Assembly: GCF_040954835.1 (NCBI RefSeq)
Contig: NC_090698.1
Location: 41,097,501 to 41,161,500 of the forward strand
From: Lepisosteus oculatus
Taxonomy: Eukaryota > Chordata > Actinopteri > Semionotiformes > Lepisosteidae
Direction: 5' to 3'
Length of the DNA: 64,000 nucleotides
Each line of letters begins with the position of its first letter. Within the stretch, counting starts at the first letter, position 1. Below are positions 12,326 to 24,754 of the stretch, piece after piece. The position numbers were made by a program, and so were the translations under genes. Below the pieces are notes generated by a model. That model searched no databases and had not been told where the DNA came from. It was given only the letters and a program-made list of their open reading frames with translations.

Positions 12326-14629
12326 CTTACAAGAGGAAAAAATAGGATTAAAAAAGCAACACCAGTAAATAATATCTGTATATTATTTAAATAAAATGTA
12401 TTATACACTTCTGTATTAACCAATAATTCATTCTGTATATAGTTTTAATATATTGAACAATTACCTTATCTATACCTCTCCTCATGTGAGTATATTTTCA
12501 TCATTCTCAGGGTAATTTGTACCAAGCTTGGATTCATGAATGTCTATTCATGTCAGAGAACCCATTAAAATTCCTTAGTGTTTTTCTGTTGTTAAAAAAA
12601 TTGCAGAAGCCCTTCCACAGGATTAGCAGTTCAAATATAAAACATATCAAATAAAAACATAGAATGGCTGAATAGCAGTTTAAAATATTTGTACAAATGC
12701 TACATCTTAGAGAACCATTTTAATTTCAATGAATGACAAACATACTTAATTTCAGCGCTAAGCCTTTTAAATTTACATATTATAAGATGAAACTTCATTC
12801 CATCTTGAATTAAAGTCTGCCTTTAGGTTTGCTTTTAATCAAAGGCAAACTGATCTATGCTGGATTTCAAAGTCTTGATGTATTCTAATGAAATTTCCAT
12901 ACCCTGTGGTACTTAACAGCAAAGGATGTTCATTATTATTAAAACTGCTTACAGTTTTTTTTATATAGTTTTACTTATATATCTACATGAAATAAGTGGA
13001 ATTGCTCACATCTCAGCAGTGATATTCTGAAGCTATTCAAGCATCATGTCTTTTCAGAGAACTGTTGTCCTAATTATTTTTGTACACTGATAAGCTTTAA
13101 ATTCCACATTACTGACAATGAAATCAGTTCTTCCAGTAATGTGGCATTTATAATTTAAAAAGCAAATGCATTATATAAATTCAGAGCTGGAAAGAGTCTT
13201 CTAAGAATCTCCAAAGAGTGCTATTCCAGTTCATGTTCTGGTTTATTCTCAATAGCTTTTGTATTAACAACACAGAAAATCTAAATATGAGACTAAAATA
13301 TTAGGGGCTTTTCTTACTGTATACGTCATTGTGTTTCACACAAAGATTGAATGAAAAAGGAAAAACCTTTTCTTTGAACTTAAATATCATAGCATTTTTC
13401 AGACTTTTACATAATACTTGATTACACAATCAATTTTCTTTGGGACTCAATTGCAGGACCATGTTTTAACTAAAGAAGTGCAAAACAGAAGCAAGATAGC
13501 AATTCAAAACCTAATTGGATGTACAAAGAGTTCAATTAAAAAAAGAGGACAAACTACTAAACTTTGCTTCAACTAGCATTAATTCTAGTGTTCATGAACT
13601 CCTTATTCCATGCACTGTGGTGAGTTTGCGATAGTCTCATCTGCTCGACCTAATGTCAAATACTGTATGTATCTCAAATTTTCCACTAAACACTTTAACA
13701 CTAGGGGGTTTATCCAAAGGTATTTAATTTTCATTAAGTTAAGTTGTAGTAAAGTATGCCAAGGGTTTAATGAAAACAGCAAAGAAAGGAGCCTCAAATA
13801 AAATATTAACTCTAACATGAAGATTTTGGTGCTTAAAACAGATAATGTAGTAAGACGATGTGTGTGTGGCTGGTTTGAAACATTATGTGTTTGAAAACTG
13901 TACCTGATAAGTACAAATAAACCTCTATTTTATCTCATTTGTTTGTGTATATCTTGCAGTTTCACAAATACTTTAGTAGAGCACATCAACTGGCCTTATC
14001 CAAATGGCAGCCTCTATTCAGAAAACAAAGGGAAAATTCATTCATCCATTTTTAACACCCACTTAATCAAATACAGGGTTGCAGTGAGCTGTAGTCTAAC
14101 CTTGCAGACAATGGGCACAAGGCAAGATACATTCTGGAAAAGAAACAGGTCCATTGCACACATGGGAAAATATTCAGGCTAAAATAATTTACTTAGCCCT
14201 GTACTGTATTGTTGTAATAACTTGGCAACCAATGTGTTCTACTATGGCCTGATTCCTGTGCAACACGTTGAAGAAAAATTAGCTGAAGCTTAAAATAAGC
14301 TAGCATGCTTTCATTGGCACTCATGAGGAAATAAAACAGCATTGCTTCACACCTTTTTTAGTGTTATAGTGTTTGCATATTTCATCTAAATGCAATCCTT
14401 GTTTAATCCTAGTTAATTTTGGTTGTCACTTTGTCCCAGAATTCAAGAACATTTTGAGACAGAACACATTTTTATATTTTGCTCCTAAGGTAGAAGGAAA
14501 AGTTGCCTAAATAAACATTGCAGTTTCACTTCATTAATATCATTGCTTACTTCGCGTGAGACTGCACACAATATATACATACTGTAACAATACAACCATC
14601 TCCTAACTGCTTTAAATAGTTAAGGATCG
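12326..14629. other. Intergenic DNA, no gene seen
   Basis: AT-rich, no recognisable exon or repeat. Overlapping short open frames on both strands near 13603-13818 show no protein-family signal. Confidence 0.4.
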
Positions 14630-14705
14630 TAGGGGAGCCAGAGCCTCTCTTGGCAATCAACAGGGGCAGGTAGGATACACCCTGGATGGGACACCAGGGA
14701 TCACA
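14630..14705 (-). repeat. tRNA-derived fish SINE, tail fragment
   Basis: 'ggggagccagagcctctctt' and 'aggatacaccctggatggga' are the reverse complement of the SINE tail ('...tccagggtgta...aggctctggctcccc'). Only the 3' part is present. Confidence 0.6.
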
Positions 14706-17700
14706 GGATCACAGGCTTTATGAACAAAAAGTCTGAGATGCCATGAGTCGTGTTAAGAGTTGTAATACAAGGGGTTAATGAGGATTTTGAGGGGTGAAGT
14801 TCCTTTGTGATTCATTTTTTTATATTTGGAATGACAGTAGAGATAATCAGATTTTGTACGTGAAATTAATAATACAATGTTAATAAACAATTGCCTTTTG
14901 ATATAGCCTCAAGAATATGTTTCACATATAGAAGGGAACTCATTTCATCTACCTTAGAAGTGCAACAGCACAGCACTCACCTGAGTGACACACAGCGGCC
15001 ACTAAGCTGCAGGAAATCCAATATAATTGAGAGAAATGTCTTCACTAATTGAATTTAGGAGAAACTTCAGGTAACATACAGTAGATTGTGTAAGCCCACA
15101 GAGGAATTTAGCTTTTACACTTAGGAGACCATTAAAAATCTCAAGGCATTTTTAAAAACAATAAGCCTGGTTAAATTCCACTTATACAATCCAGCCTCAG
15201 CAAGTATCTCTCTCAGTTCAACTGCTGAAACAATTTATCTCTCCTCTACCTAATTGGTTAGGCAGTGGGGCTGCTTGCACACAATGGTTTCCACATACCA
15301 CTGAACTTCAGGGGTAGATAAAGTGGGTAACCTCCTATATACAGATTGCAGAAAGAGCTTTTGGGATGAGAGGCTCTATCAAAATCGATTGAGTTTGATA
15401 TAAATCAGATCTTAATTTGGTCAAAAATAAAAACAAATATGTTCATTTTTAAACATCACATAGAGAATATAACAAACAGCGCTGTCATTGTACTACTGAG
15501 TATGGCACTTATCTCTTCCAAAATGCCCTGCTGTACAAATGTGTACAAATCTAATTTGCTTTGGGCAAAATCATTGACCAGATAAAGTCATAATAATAAT
15601 TAGTAATAGCAACAATTTGAGCAAGCATAGATTGACTAAACAACTTCTTTTCTGTATGTTTTTGTGTTCTTAAATTGACACATAAAACTTGAAAACAGAA
15701 CTTGTGTTGGACCTAAGTTTCACGTCAATTAAAATATCATCTTGCAGGTCAACAGCACTTAATTGGAAGCAGAAAAAAACATGAATAGGTAGATATACCC
15801 CCCCCCCCCCCCTAAAAACTAGATTTTAATCAAATTGAAAAATTAGTTTTCTGAGTAAACACCAAGGACATGAGGTTACACCCTTTAACTTAATGTTTCC
15901 TGAGACACTGCTGAGTAAAATACAAAGGGTCATGCATTCTTATGTCATTTGCATATCCCAATACTCCTGAAAACATTGCATTAAGGTTTTAGTTTAGACT
16001 TCAGAGTTTAGACAGAGGTTAAAGCAATTTATTTTAGCACCAATTCCTATTTTGTGCCAGTACTTTTCTAACACCTTGCAAAGTTTGGACAGACTAGTTA
16101 AACTGTGGGACAGTTAGAGGATTAAACTAATAAATCCTAAACCTCCACACCTTTTCACAGCTGGTACGGCAGTGCAGAACAAGACAGCCGCCCATGGAAA
16201 GACTGCCTTTTCTCCCTCCGGTTTTTTAGAATAACATCTGTTTCTTGAGAGTGCACAATATACATACTGTTTTAAAGTGCTGGCAGTGTGGAAAGAGAGA
16301 CGGAGTGGAGGAGACAACGTCATAAAACTGGCAGTGCCAACAGCTGTGGGGACAGAGAAAAGAAAAGGAAAAAAAATACAAAACTGGAGGCAAGCTTATT
16401 TCTCCTCTGTTGCATGGCGGAGTCCAGTTTATAGACTTGCTGCTGCCGCTGCTCAATGAAGAGGGGTTTTGTTACTGACAGTGTGGCATTCATATGACAA
16501 GAATTAGCCCACACACTCACTGCTGTCAGAAAGGTCCGAGGAAGTCAGTTATTATTAAAGTGAATGAGCCTGCAAGGAAATGAGTGCAGGAGGACAGCAA
16601 ACTATCCTTCACATGATACTCAAAGGCAGCTTTGTGGATACTGAGCTGGAAAAAGAATAAAGGAAACTAGCAGAGGACTTTCAGCAGGCGTCTTCACAGG
16701 CAACAGAGCTGATATGTCTGATGTCAGGTTTTCATAGAATAACATAGTAAATGGTTAAAGAAATCACTGGAATGTCATACGATTGTTAGATTTTAACATT
16801 TACTGTGCAGAACTATAAACAGGTTTCTACAAAATTCACGTATGACACAACTCAAACACAAAGTAACAGTGCTTTGCAATTACAGTTAAAGCAAATAACA
16901 TGCCTGGAGCAGATCTTCTTCATTCTGGGTGCATTTAAAACTTTTAGCTTCCATCTTGGGCATCTAGCTCATTTGGCTGCTATTAGCTCAGCAATCCAAG
17001 GATCTCATTCAGCCATTTCTTGAAAGCAGTCAGGATATCAGCTGTAACAACATGTTCCAGATTCCTATAACCTTTTGTGTAACCTTAGCTTCCTGTTCTC
17101 AGTTTAAATGCACTCTCTGTGGTTTCTACTTACAGTATGTCCTCTTGTTTGTGTCTCACTGAGAATTCTGGTGAAATTAATTCAGTTGATTTGGTTAATA
17201 CCTGTAAGGATTTCAATTACTTCAGTCAGGTCTCTTCATTGTCTTCCCCAATCAAAATTAAAAATGTTTTTTTTAGCTTCTCAGTGTAATACACTACTTT
17301 AAGCCCCAAAATGAACTTATTCCAGAGCAGCAATAACTTTATTGTAACATGCTGACCACAACTATACACAATGTTCTAAACAGGGATTTACGAGTGAATT
17401 GTATAGTTTCAGCATAGCTTGCAGGTTATTTTTCAGTGTTGTTACTATTACACTGTGCTTTCCTGATTATACCAGAAATGGTGTTGAGATCTCCCTGCCC
17501 CTGCGTTTTCTAGCTTAAATAGATCTCAATAACTCTTCACTTCCCCAATACATCAGTGCTTCTCAGAATCAAGTGCAACCTGTCCAGTTTGTACAAGTCC
17601 TGTATGTTCCAGACGAACCTTTAGTGCTGTGTAAAACCAAACTGGTCTTCTCTGCACCAAGGCTTTTGTTATGTTAAAAATCCTTAATTGGTCTTTCTTT

Positions 17701-18056
17701 CCTGGATTTTCACTGTTAGAATTGCTGAAAAGACCAATGTAAATGTTCTGTGTTTGCTCTAAGTGTTCGAGATCACTCCTTAAATTTGTCTTGCAGAATT
17801 ACCTGTCAGCCTTTTTCTATATTATTTGTTCCAACATCAACCATGACAATTAGTTCCAACACAGTACTGACCAGGAGCCTGTGCACCAGGCAGCAACACA
17901 CTGTACAAAGAATCCCTATCATTCATTTCCACTATACCGTCTTTACTGTACCTTAATAATTTAATCTCACTTTCAACTGGGGGTGTGGGCTCCTTTAATT
18001 GGGAGTATGTACAGGAATCCTAATTTCTGTAAGTGGTACCCTATGGTCTATCAATC
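14706..18056. other. Intergenic DNA, mostly unique sequence
   Basis: No gene recognised. The stretch 16120-16720 is less AT-rich and repeat-free, and could be a conserved non-coding element, but this cannot be judged from one sequence. Confidence 0.35.
15798..15812. repeat. Homopolymer run of 15 C
   Basis: Uninterrupted poly-C. Its length may be inaccurate in the assembly. Confidence 0.9.
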
Positions 18057-18064
18057 CTCCAGAC

Positions 18065-18237
18065 CAGGGATTCCCAGTCCTGGTCCTGGAGGACTACATA
18101 CATGCAAGCTTCTTCTGGCCAAGCTCTCGGGTACACAGTTGAACCTTAACCTAATTTATTAGTCAGATTTCAGCTCTTTAACATGTTAGAGATTGCCTTC
18201 TGAAACTTTCCCCCAGGACCAGGAAGGAGAACACCTA
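18065..18237. mobile_element. hAT-type MITE with perfect 8-bp target duplication
   Basis: A 173-bp element begins CAGGGATTCCCAGTCCTGG and ends with an imperfect inverted repeat of it (reverse complement TAGGTGTTCTCCTTCCTGG). The 8-bp sequence CTCCAGAC flanks it on both sides (18057-18064 and 18238-18245). Eight-bp duplications with CAGG/TAGG-type ends are diagnostic of hAT transposons. It is too short to code and must have been mobilised in trans. Confidence 0.85.
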
Positions 18238-18245
18238 CTCCAGAC

Positions 18246-21200
18246 ACCTGCTCCAGCAGTCTCTGAACATGCAGCTCCTATCTGCCATTTTATCTGCATC
18301 CCAACCATCTCTCCCATGGTGAGACAATCTCTTTAAAAGACGTCTTAAATTCCTCCGGTTCTGTTTAATTTTTATTGCAGTGGAGAACTGTAATCTGCAT
18401 TAAATCTCATACTGCCACTTTGTTTAATTTCTACCTCCTTAAGTGCCAATGTTTCCAAATGAGTTTAAAGTTTATATTTTGTTGACTTATTATCCAAATT
18501 ATCTTAGGTGATTTACCAGTTATATACATTATGCTAAGCAGTGATGACAGAAAATACTTTAAAACCAATGTAAAGTACAAAAAGAACTGACGCTATTTGG
18601 ATAACTTAAACTGCAGTTTGTAAATGTACTTATGTAAACAAAAATGAAAAGCTTTTTTTCTGACTATTCAGGCTACCTACTGTACATGCTTAAGGCAAAA
18701 CTTTTTTGGGTTTTGTATGGGTTGCTCCTGAGGAGGTGAAAAAGCCTCCTCAAGGCAAAAAGGAAACCTTGACAAAAGTCTTGCTTGCTCCTATATGTGA
18801 CAAGAAACTAGTTCTTGTATCAAGCTGGATTATTTCAAACTGAAATTAAGGAAACAAAAAAAAACCCAAACAACTAAAAAGCTTACCTCCTTCTCTTTCA
18901 CTGCTTAAGATTCTAGAAAGTCTCCTTTCCAGTACTTTAACTATGAGGATGAAGTGCAATCTGTCTATAATTGGAACACATCCTGTGGTCCTCTTTCCTA
19001 AAGATAGAAACCACCACTTCAAAAGTTTAGAATTGCTGTACCTACTTAGTCTGCTGAATGTAGGTAGGATTACTGTCGTGATCTGTGTACTTTATGATAA
19101 TTAATTATGCTTAACTTAAGGGAATGATACATAACTCTTCTATTTTTCTGTAGCCTTCCTCAGGTGTGTGATAGACTTTTATTTTTTAGTTGTACCCATT
19201 TAGGAAATGTGAGTTATATTCAAAGAATCAAGTTAACATAGAATGAACACATAATTCTGTTTTAATAACAATTAACTATTAACAGAAGTTGGACAGAGGT
19301 TTATGTCAACAATTTCCTAAACATCACATAACAGACCTTATACCTACAGTAAACATGGCTCAATTGATCTAGGCACATTAAAAACCCATGATGATGAACC
19401 TGTTCAGTGGAGAGGACTTATTTCAGAGGTTCTTCAGGTCTTCACAGCAAACTATATGCTTATCACACACAACCACTCATTAACAGTCTCCCAGTATGAC
19501 TGTTTGCAAATGCTAGAGGCCTTTAATGGCATCTAGTAGCAGGCCAGCTGCTATTACAATCTTTCCAAGATGGATCTGCCTCATGTTTGTTAATCCAGGG
19601 GTTCCCAATCCTGGGGCTGTAGGCCCATACAACTGCTGGTTTTCATTTCAGCCAAGCGTCATTATTTAGTTGACAAGTTGCCTAACTGGAGTCTTTGCAA
19701 GATTATTTTCTGTTCAAAAGTTTTGATTATTCACTTTTTAATTACTCCCTATCTTTATATTTAACTTAAGCATGAGGTTTTTTTTTTTAATTTGCAGCAC
19801 TGCCTTTGTCATATCATGTAGTTTATGCAAAAGACAAGGTACTTTCGGACCAAAAACTGACGTGTCAACTCACAGAGGATTTTGAGAGCCCTATTACACA
19901 AAGAAAATGAAAGAAACCTTTGAGTGGTATGAAACCATAATGTCGTATTGGCCTCATGCTCATTAGGTCTGGAGAATCTAACACCAGCCCCACTGGACAC
20001 AAAGAGACCCATGGAAGGCCAGTCTCACCTATAAGGTTGCTGGTTTTGAATACCAATGATGAAGAGATTGTATAACTCTCCTTATTAATTGCATCTGACA
20101 TGTAGAATATATTTTTCTTTGTCTTGTTTAATTAAAAAATATGGCAATGATATTTTCCTTTGCTTCCTTTGCTTTGTAAATAAGACATGCTTATTGTCTT
20201 ATTTACTTTACTTGTATATTTCTAGCCATAGTGGCATTAACTCTTACAAACTGCATTTGAGTTGATGTTTTGTAGCACATGTACAGTTCCCTAGTTATAT
20301 GACTAGAAAATAATTGTGTTTTTCATTATGATCCTTAAAACAGAGAAAAGATTTGAATTTGTTGTTATACAAAAATGACACATCATTACCCAAATGACCT
20401 AGGCTTTTAGTAAAAATATGTTTTTGAGACACAAATCAGACCACCATTGACCTATAATGAGCCCAAGAAAATGATAACCTCTATAGGAATAGAGATAATT
20501 TACATAATGAGCATCTGCGGTAGACAAAATATCGTAAAGCCAGCGCAAAGGGATATTAAAAATAAGTAGGACTAGAGAGTCTTGTAAATGAAAGTATTAT
20601 TTGCTTGGAGCAGGATCATGAAATCTAGTAAGTAAAATGAAAGTAGATTTAGAAGGAAACGTATCCCGTCATGAATAATAATGTAGAACAATTTGGAATG
20701 GAACGTATTGCTAGGTGATTGTACTGAAATATACCGGCCCAATCTTAGCACTTTAAGAAATGAATAAGTAAGTAATCAAATAAAAAAAAAATAATAAATG
20801 CATGCTTGTCCTCTTTATTGAAATAGGAACAAAATGGAATATTGTTAACTTGAACTCCTTTCAAAATGCAATTTAGGAGAATCATACTATAGTTGAAGGT
20901 GTCATTCTGCATCATTCTGTGAAGAACAGAAAACACACAATGAACATTCATTACTATTTCATATTCTTTCAATCTGGGAGGTCTCTGTAATACTGCATTT
21001 AACACAGGGCTTTCCAAACCCAGGCCCAGATACAACCCAAATTTAACCGAACTGCCAATCACAAATTCCTGACATGTCTGCTGATGCCAGTTTTTAGTTT
21101 ACCAGCGGCTCCTTCCACCTACCTAATGGAAAGCTGCCACCATGTATTGGTTTTGGAAAGTGTATTTGATGGGTCGGCTGAGTTTTTACATTTATTTTGG

Positions 21201-24050
21201 GCCCTGACTCTCAGAGACTCCATGCCTTCTGGTTTTCATTTATATTGAACTATCAGTAGCTTAATCAAACTCTGAATAACTACTAATTTTCAAACTTTTA
21301 TTTTTCATATTCAAACATTTTTATATCTGCTACACGCTGTTGTGGATATAGTAGCTTAATGTCACCAGCTCTTTAAGAGCAGAAAGCAATTATAACCAGT
21401 CTGCTTAAAAAGGGATTTGCTAAATTAAGCGTTTGATTAAGCAATTGAGAGTGCAGTTGGTATTAAAACACTTAGACTCCAAATACAATTTATCTTCTAG
21501 CTAGGTCAGCCCAGTTTGTGTTTGTTTTGTATTCAAACAATAGCATTTTCTTTTTCTTAAATGACTTATCCTGATAAGGATTTTGTGAATTAACAGAATG
21601 TAAACATACATTACAGTATGTATGCGTTTGTCTCCAATATCAGCTTTGCATAGCCAGCCCAGGGTACACTTGGAAAAAAACAACAACAAATAACCTTGAT
21701 TTTTTGAATATCTGAACATGTTCTAGACTCCCAAGATGTTCTTTCATGGTCATGTATAAACCAAAATATAGTTTATACATGCAGAATCTCTATACAATTT
21801 TCTAGGTATATTTAAAGAAGCGGCACCTACAAAAAGCTAGAACTTGCAAAACTAGTAAACTAAAAAATCTAGTTAATTTAGGTCATTTAGAGCTGAGTTA
21901 GAAGGAAAATATACAGACCCACCAACCCTTCAAGACCACGACTGGATTGGGCCAGAACTACACTAAAACCTTAGAAGTGCATTTGAGTTTAAGAGTTGGC
22001 AATTAAGCATTGCGACGTAAAACGGGGCGATGAAGAGTTTTCTATTTTTCACTTGTGACTCTTCTGCTCCTCCTGTGGACTACCAGCGCACTTACACTCC
22101 AGCATAATCGGAGTGACCTTGTTTTCAAAAGGAAAGGTGCTCTGGAACACTGAACATGCATGTGTCGTCTATGCTTTTACGATTACTTTAATTTTTCTAA
22201 GAACATAAATCTTAACAGAACTAACATAGATCGTTTGCAACTAACACGAACTTAGACGCATTTTACAGTTACGACTGGTTATTCCGTATTTAGAATATTA
22301 ATACAACATTTGATTGTGAATAATTCACATTTAATCATTGTACGTTCTACATTGTTACATGTTGTTTTATTAATGTTGTGTTTGTGTCTTAAAATACAAA
22401 CTATAGTTTACCGTCTTATTAAAATATTTTCGTTATAATCAAAATGTGGATATTTTGCATTCAATCTGAAACATAACAATTAGTAATACAATATATAATG
22501 CATAAAAATTCTTAACGATGTATAACTATCCACTATACAAAATTTTAAATGTCAATAAAAGCCTGTTTCTTACAGTTTTCCTCGAACTTTAGTTAAAAAA
22601 TGATCAACTAAAACAGTATGACACTGAAGAGTACTGAACAGTACTACATTTTACGGTAACACGTTACTTTCAACAAATATAAGCGTGCGATTAGCGTTTA
22701 AAATGTATATTCTATAATTTTGTCCCGTTAAATCCCACAATAAACCAGATACTTCTGTCTATCGGGTAGATCTCAACCGATCTTGATATGGGAAGTCATA
22801 TCTCTTGAGTTTACAGCTGTGGGGAGTGGCGATTGACGTTTACTGTAACCAATGAAAAGTAGCTGTCTTGATTTTACCCATAGATTCTACAAAGAAAAAC
22901 ATTGACTCAGAATTTCATAAGCATCCTTGTGCGGTCGGTTGCGACAGGTGGTCTGTTTTAGGTAGCTGATATCACCCCTTTTACAAAAAAAAATTAAAAG
23001 CATACTCTTGTAAATACTTCACTAGTTAGTTGAGGTTTTCTCTGCTTTGATCATGGTGAAAAATTAACTGTGACCTTCGTTTCGAAGGTATTGAAACAGT
23101 TCTGGTCATGTTTATATACTTAAGTTATGAAGTAAGGACTTTGCTTGACTGAGTGCATTCGTCTCATTTACAGGGCAGCAGAAAGACATCACGAAATATC
23201 TTCTGTGGGTATAATTAATGCGACACACCGTGTACTATCAGGTTTTGTGAGACAAAAAAAAACCCTCTTGAGTCTTTGCACATGTGAATACCAAGATCAC
23301 TGAATTAGCCTGACAGGCTAGTTACATTATAGACATACTAAACACATGAATACATGTTTACATGTATGCAGGTCTTCCTATGCTAACAGCAGTTCGCATG
23401 AATTCTCAATTCGCCTTTGGAGTTGCTCGTCACTCCAGCTTTAGAATGCAAATAGAAATCCACCCCCCTGCGCGTAGTTATTAATCATCCTCATAAAAAA
23501 AGCGTCGCTGGAATAGATTGTATGCTTTTAAGACTGGATGGTTATTTATTTTCTGTAAGATTTGTTTTAAACCTACAATAAAAAAACTTACATTGTATTC
23601 AGAGAACTGAACACTGCCATAGGTATAATGTTTACCCAACCTGACATTTATGAATGTATTCATTCTGCAAAGTTTTGAACAGGACACGTTCCATATACAG
23701 TAGATGTTCAGAGGGGGCCTCAAACCCCTGATCCTGTACTGTTGATAAACAAGCGGTATGAACGTCGATTTACAGTAATTCCTGTTCCTTGCTCAAGCTA
23801 TTTGTTGTCTCAAGAAACACCTAACTTGGCTGACAACTAAGATAATATTTTATATTATCTTCTCAGGACATTATTCGAGATTGGCTTCACCAGGAGGAGT
23901 TCCTTAAAAACGCCACAAAAATACCCCCAGGAATTTCCGTAAGGCTGTGATACCAGTAAATAAAGTTCTCATTGCTCCGATGTTGTAAAACACACTACAA
24001 TTCAGAATTCATATAAAAAATGCACATGTAACCATCTTGGGGGGAGGCAC
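18246..24050. other. Intergenic DNA upstream of rgmb
   Basis: AT-rich with no exon recognised. Sequence similar to hAT termini occurs at 19596-19630 and 21002-21030. From about 22000 repeats thin out and CpG dinucleotides become more common toward the rgmb promoter, so regulatory sequence is plausible but not shown. Confidence 0.4.
19596..19630 (+). repeat. hAT-type terminus, truncated element
   Basis: 'caggggttcccaatcctggg' closely resembles the left end of the MITE at 18065. I could not find the matching right end or a target duplication. Confidence 0.5.
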
Positions 24051-24642
24051 AGTTAAATCGAGCCTCGAGGGTTAAAAGGGGTCTTTTTTCCCCCCGATGG
24101 TTGAACAAGTCTACCCCGCTGGCGAGCGGGTCCCTCGGGATCCCTTCCAGCCGCTGTTGGGGCGGTGCCTGTGTGCTTGTGCGGGGCGGGTGTTCCGTTC
24201 AAGTGCCGGCCAGGGTTTGGTTGATTTGCGATTGATCACTCGGAAAAGGGGGGTGGATTTTCCGAGTGTGTGTGTGAGAGAGAGATGTGCTGTGTGCGTG
24301 TCTGGGGTTAGTGTAGAGCTGAGATTGATCGCAGCCGTGACGAGTGGCAGAGTCAGTCAGATAGCAGCCAAAAAGGCTAGCGAACTGGTGTCCTGCAGGT
24401 GTTCGGACGAGAAGTGTGGCCGCTTGGAATTTTCTCTCCACTTTTTTTTAGTGCTGCTCTGCATATGCTGTACTTTCACACATTTTCTTTTCCCATCCGT
24501 TTTTAATGCAGTTGCGCGATCGAGGCGTCTGGAGCGCAGTGGGAAAGGGGAGAGCAGAGGCCCGATTTCCCGGCATTGCCGCAAGTCCACCTCTGTTCCT
24601 CCCGTGGAGTATTTGAGTCCCTCACTACCGCGACCTGGATGG
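24051..24642 (+). promoter_or_regulatory. rgmb: CpG-rich promoter / 5'UTR of rgmb
   Basis: Base composition changes sharply to GC- and CpG-rich just before the first coding exon. Two Sp1-type GC boxes lie close together, GGGGCGG at 24159-24165 and GGGGCGGG at 24183-24190. No clear TATA box is visible apart from a weak 'ggttaaaagg' near 24070. The rgmb reading frame is open back to an ATG at 24097, but the upstream part has low-complexity composition and is most likely 5'UTR. The transcription start is not determined. Confidence 0.6.
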
Positions 24643-24754
24643 ATGGGTATGGGGAAAGCCAGATTTTACTACCCCGGGGCTGATCGCCTCCTCCTACCAT
24701 CTCCTCTTCTCTCTCTGCTGGTCCTGATCGCTCTCGCTTCCAGGGTCTACATAG
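24643..24754 (+). CDS. rgmb: rgmb coding exon 1: start and signal peptide
   Basis: First coding exon of repulsive guidance molecule B, a GPI-anchored BMP co-receptor and neogenin ligand on the cell surface. It encodes MGMGKARF..., then a hydrophobic stretch rich in Leu (LLLPSPLLSLLVLIALAS) that serves as signal peptide. It ends after the first base of a Gly codon at the donor ATAG|GTAACT. The next exon supplies GA, giving ...YIG-DCQ, the conserved start of mature RGMs. Two ATGs compete: 24643 (T at -3) and 24649 (G at -3, G at +4, the better Kozak context). Use of the second gives 442 instead of 444 residues. The intron that follows is about 8.3 kb. Confidence 0.85.

Noticed and set aside
18730..18760. 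GAGGAGG-CCTCCTC hairpin as a terminator or microRNA precursor
   Set aside because: The stem is only 7 bp with no extended pairing; similar short palindromes occur in old repeats.
24097..24642. Long open frame upstream of rgmb as a separate gene or a 182-residue extension
   Set aside because: Composition is that of a CpG-rich 5'UTR and no domain is recognisable. Only the last few residues before the rgmb start show a possible conserved match.
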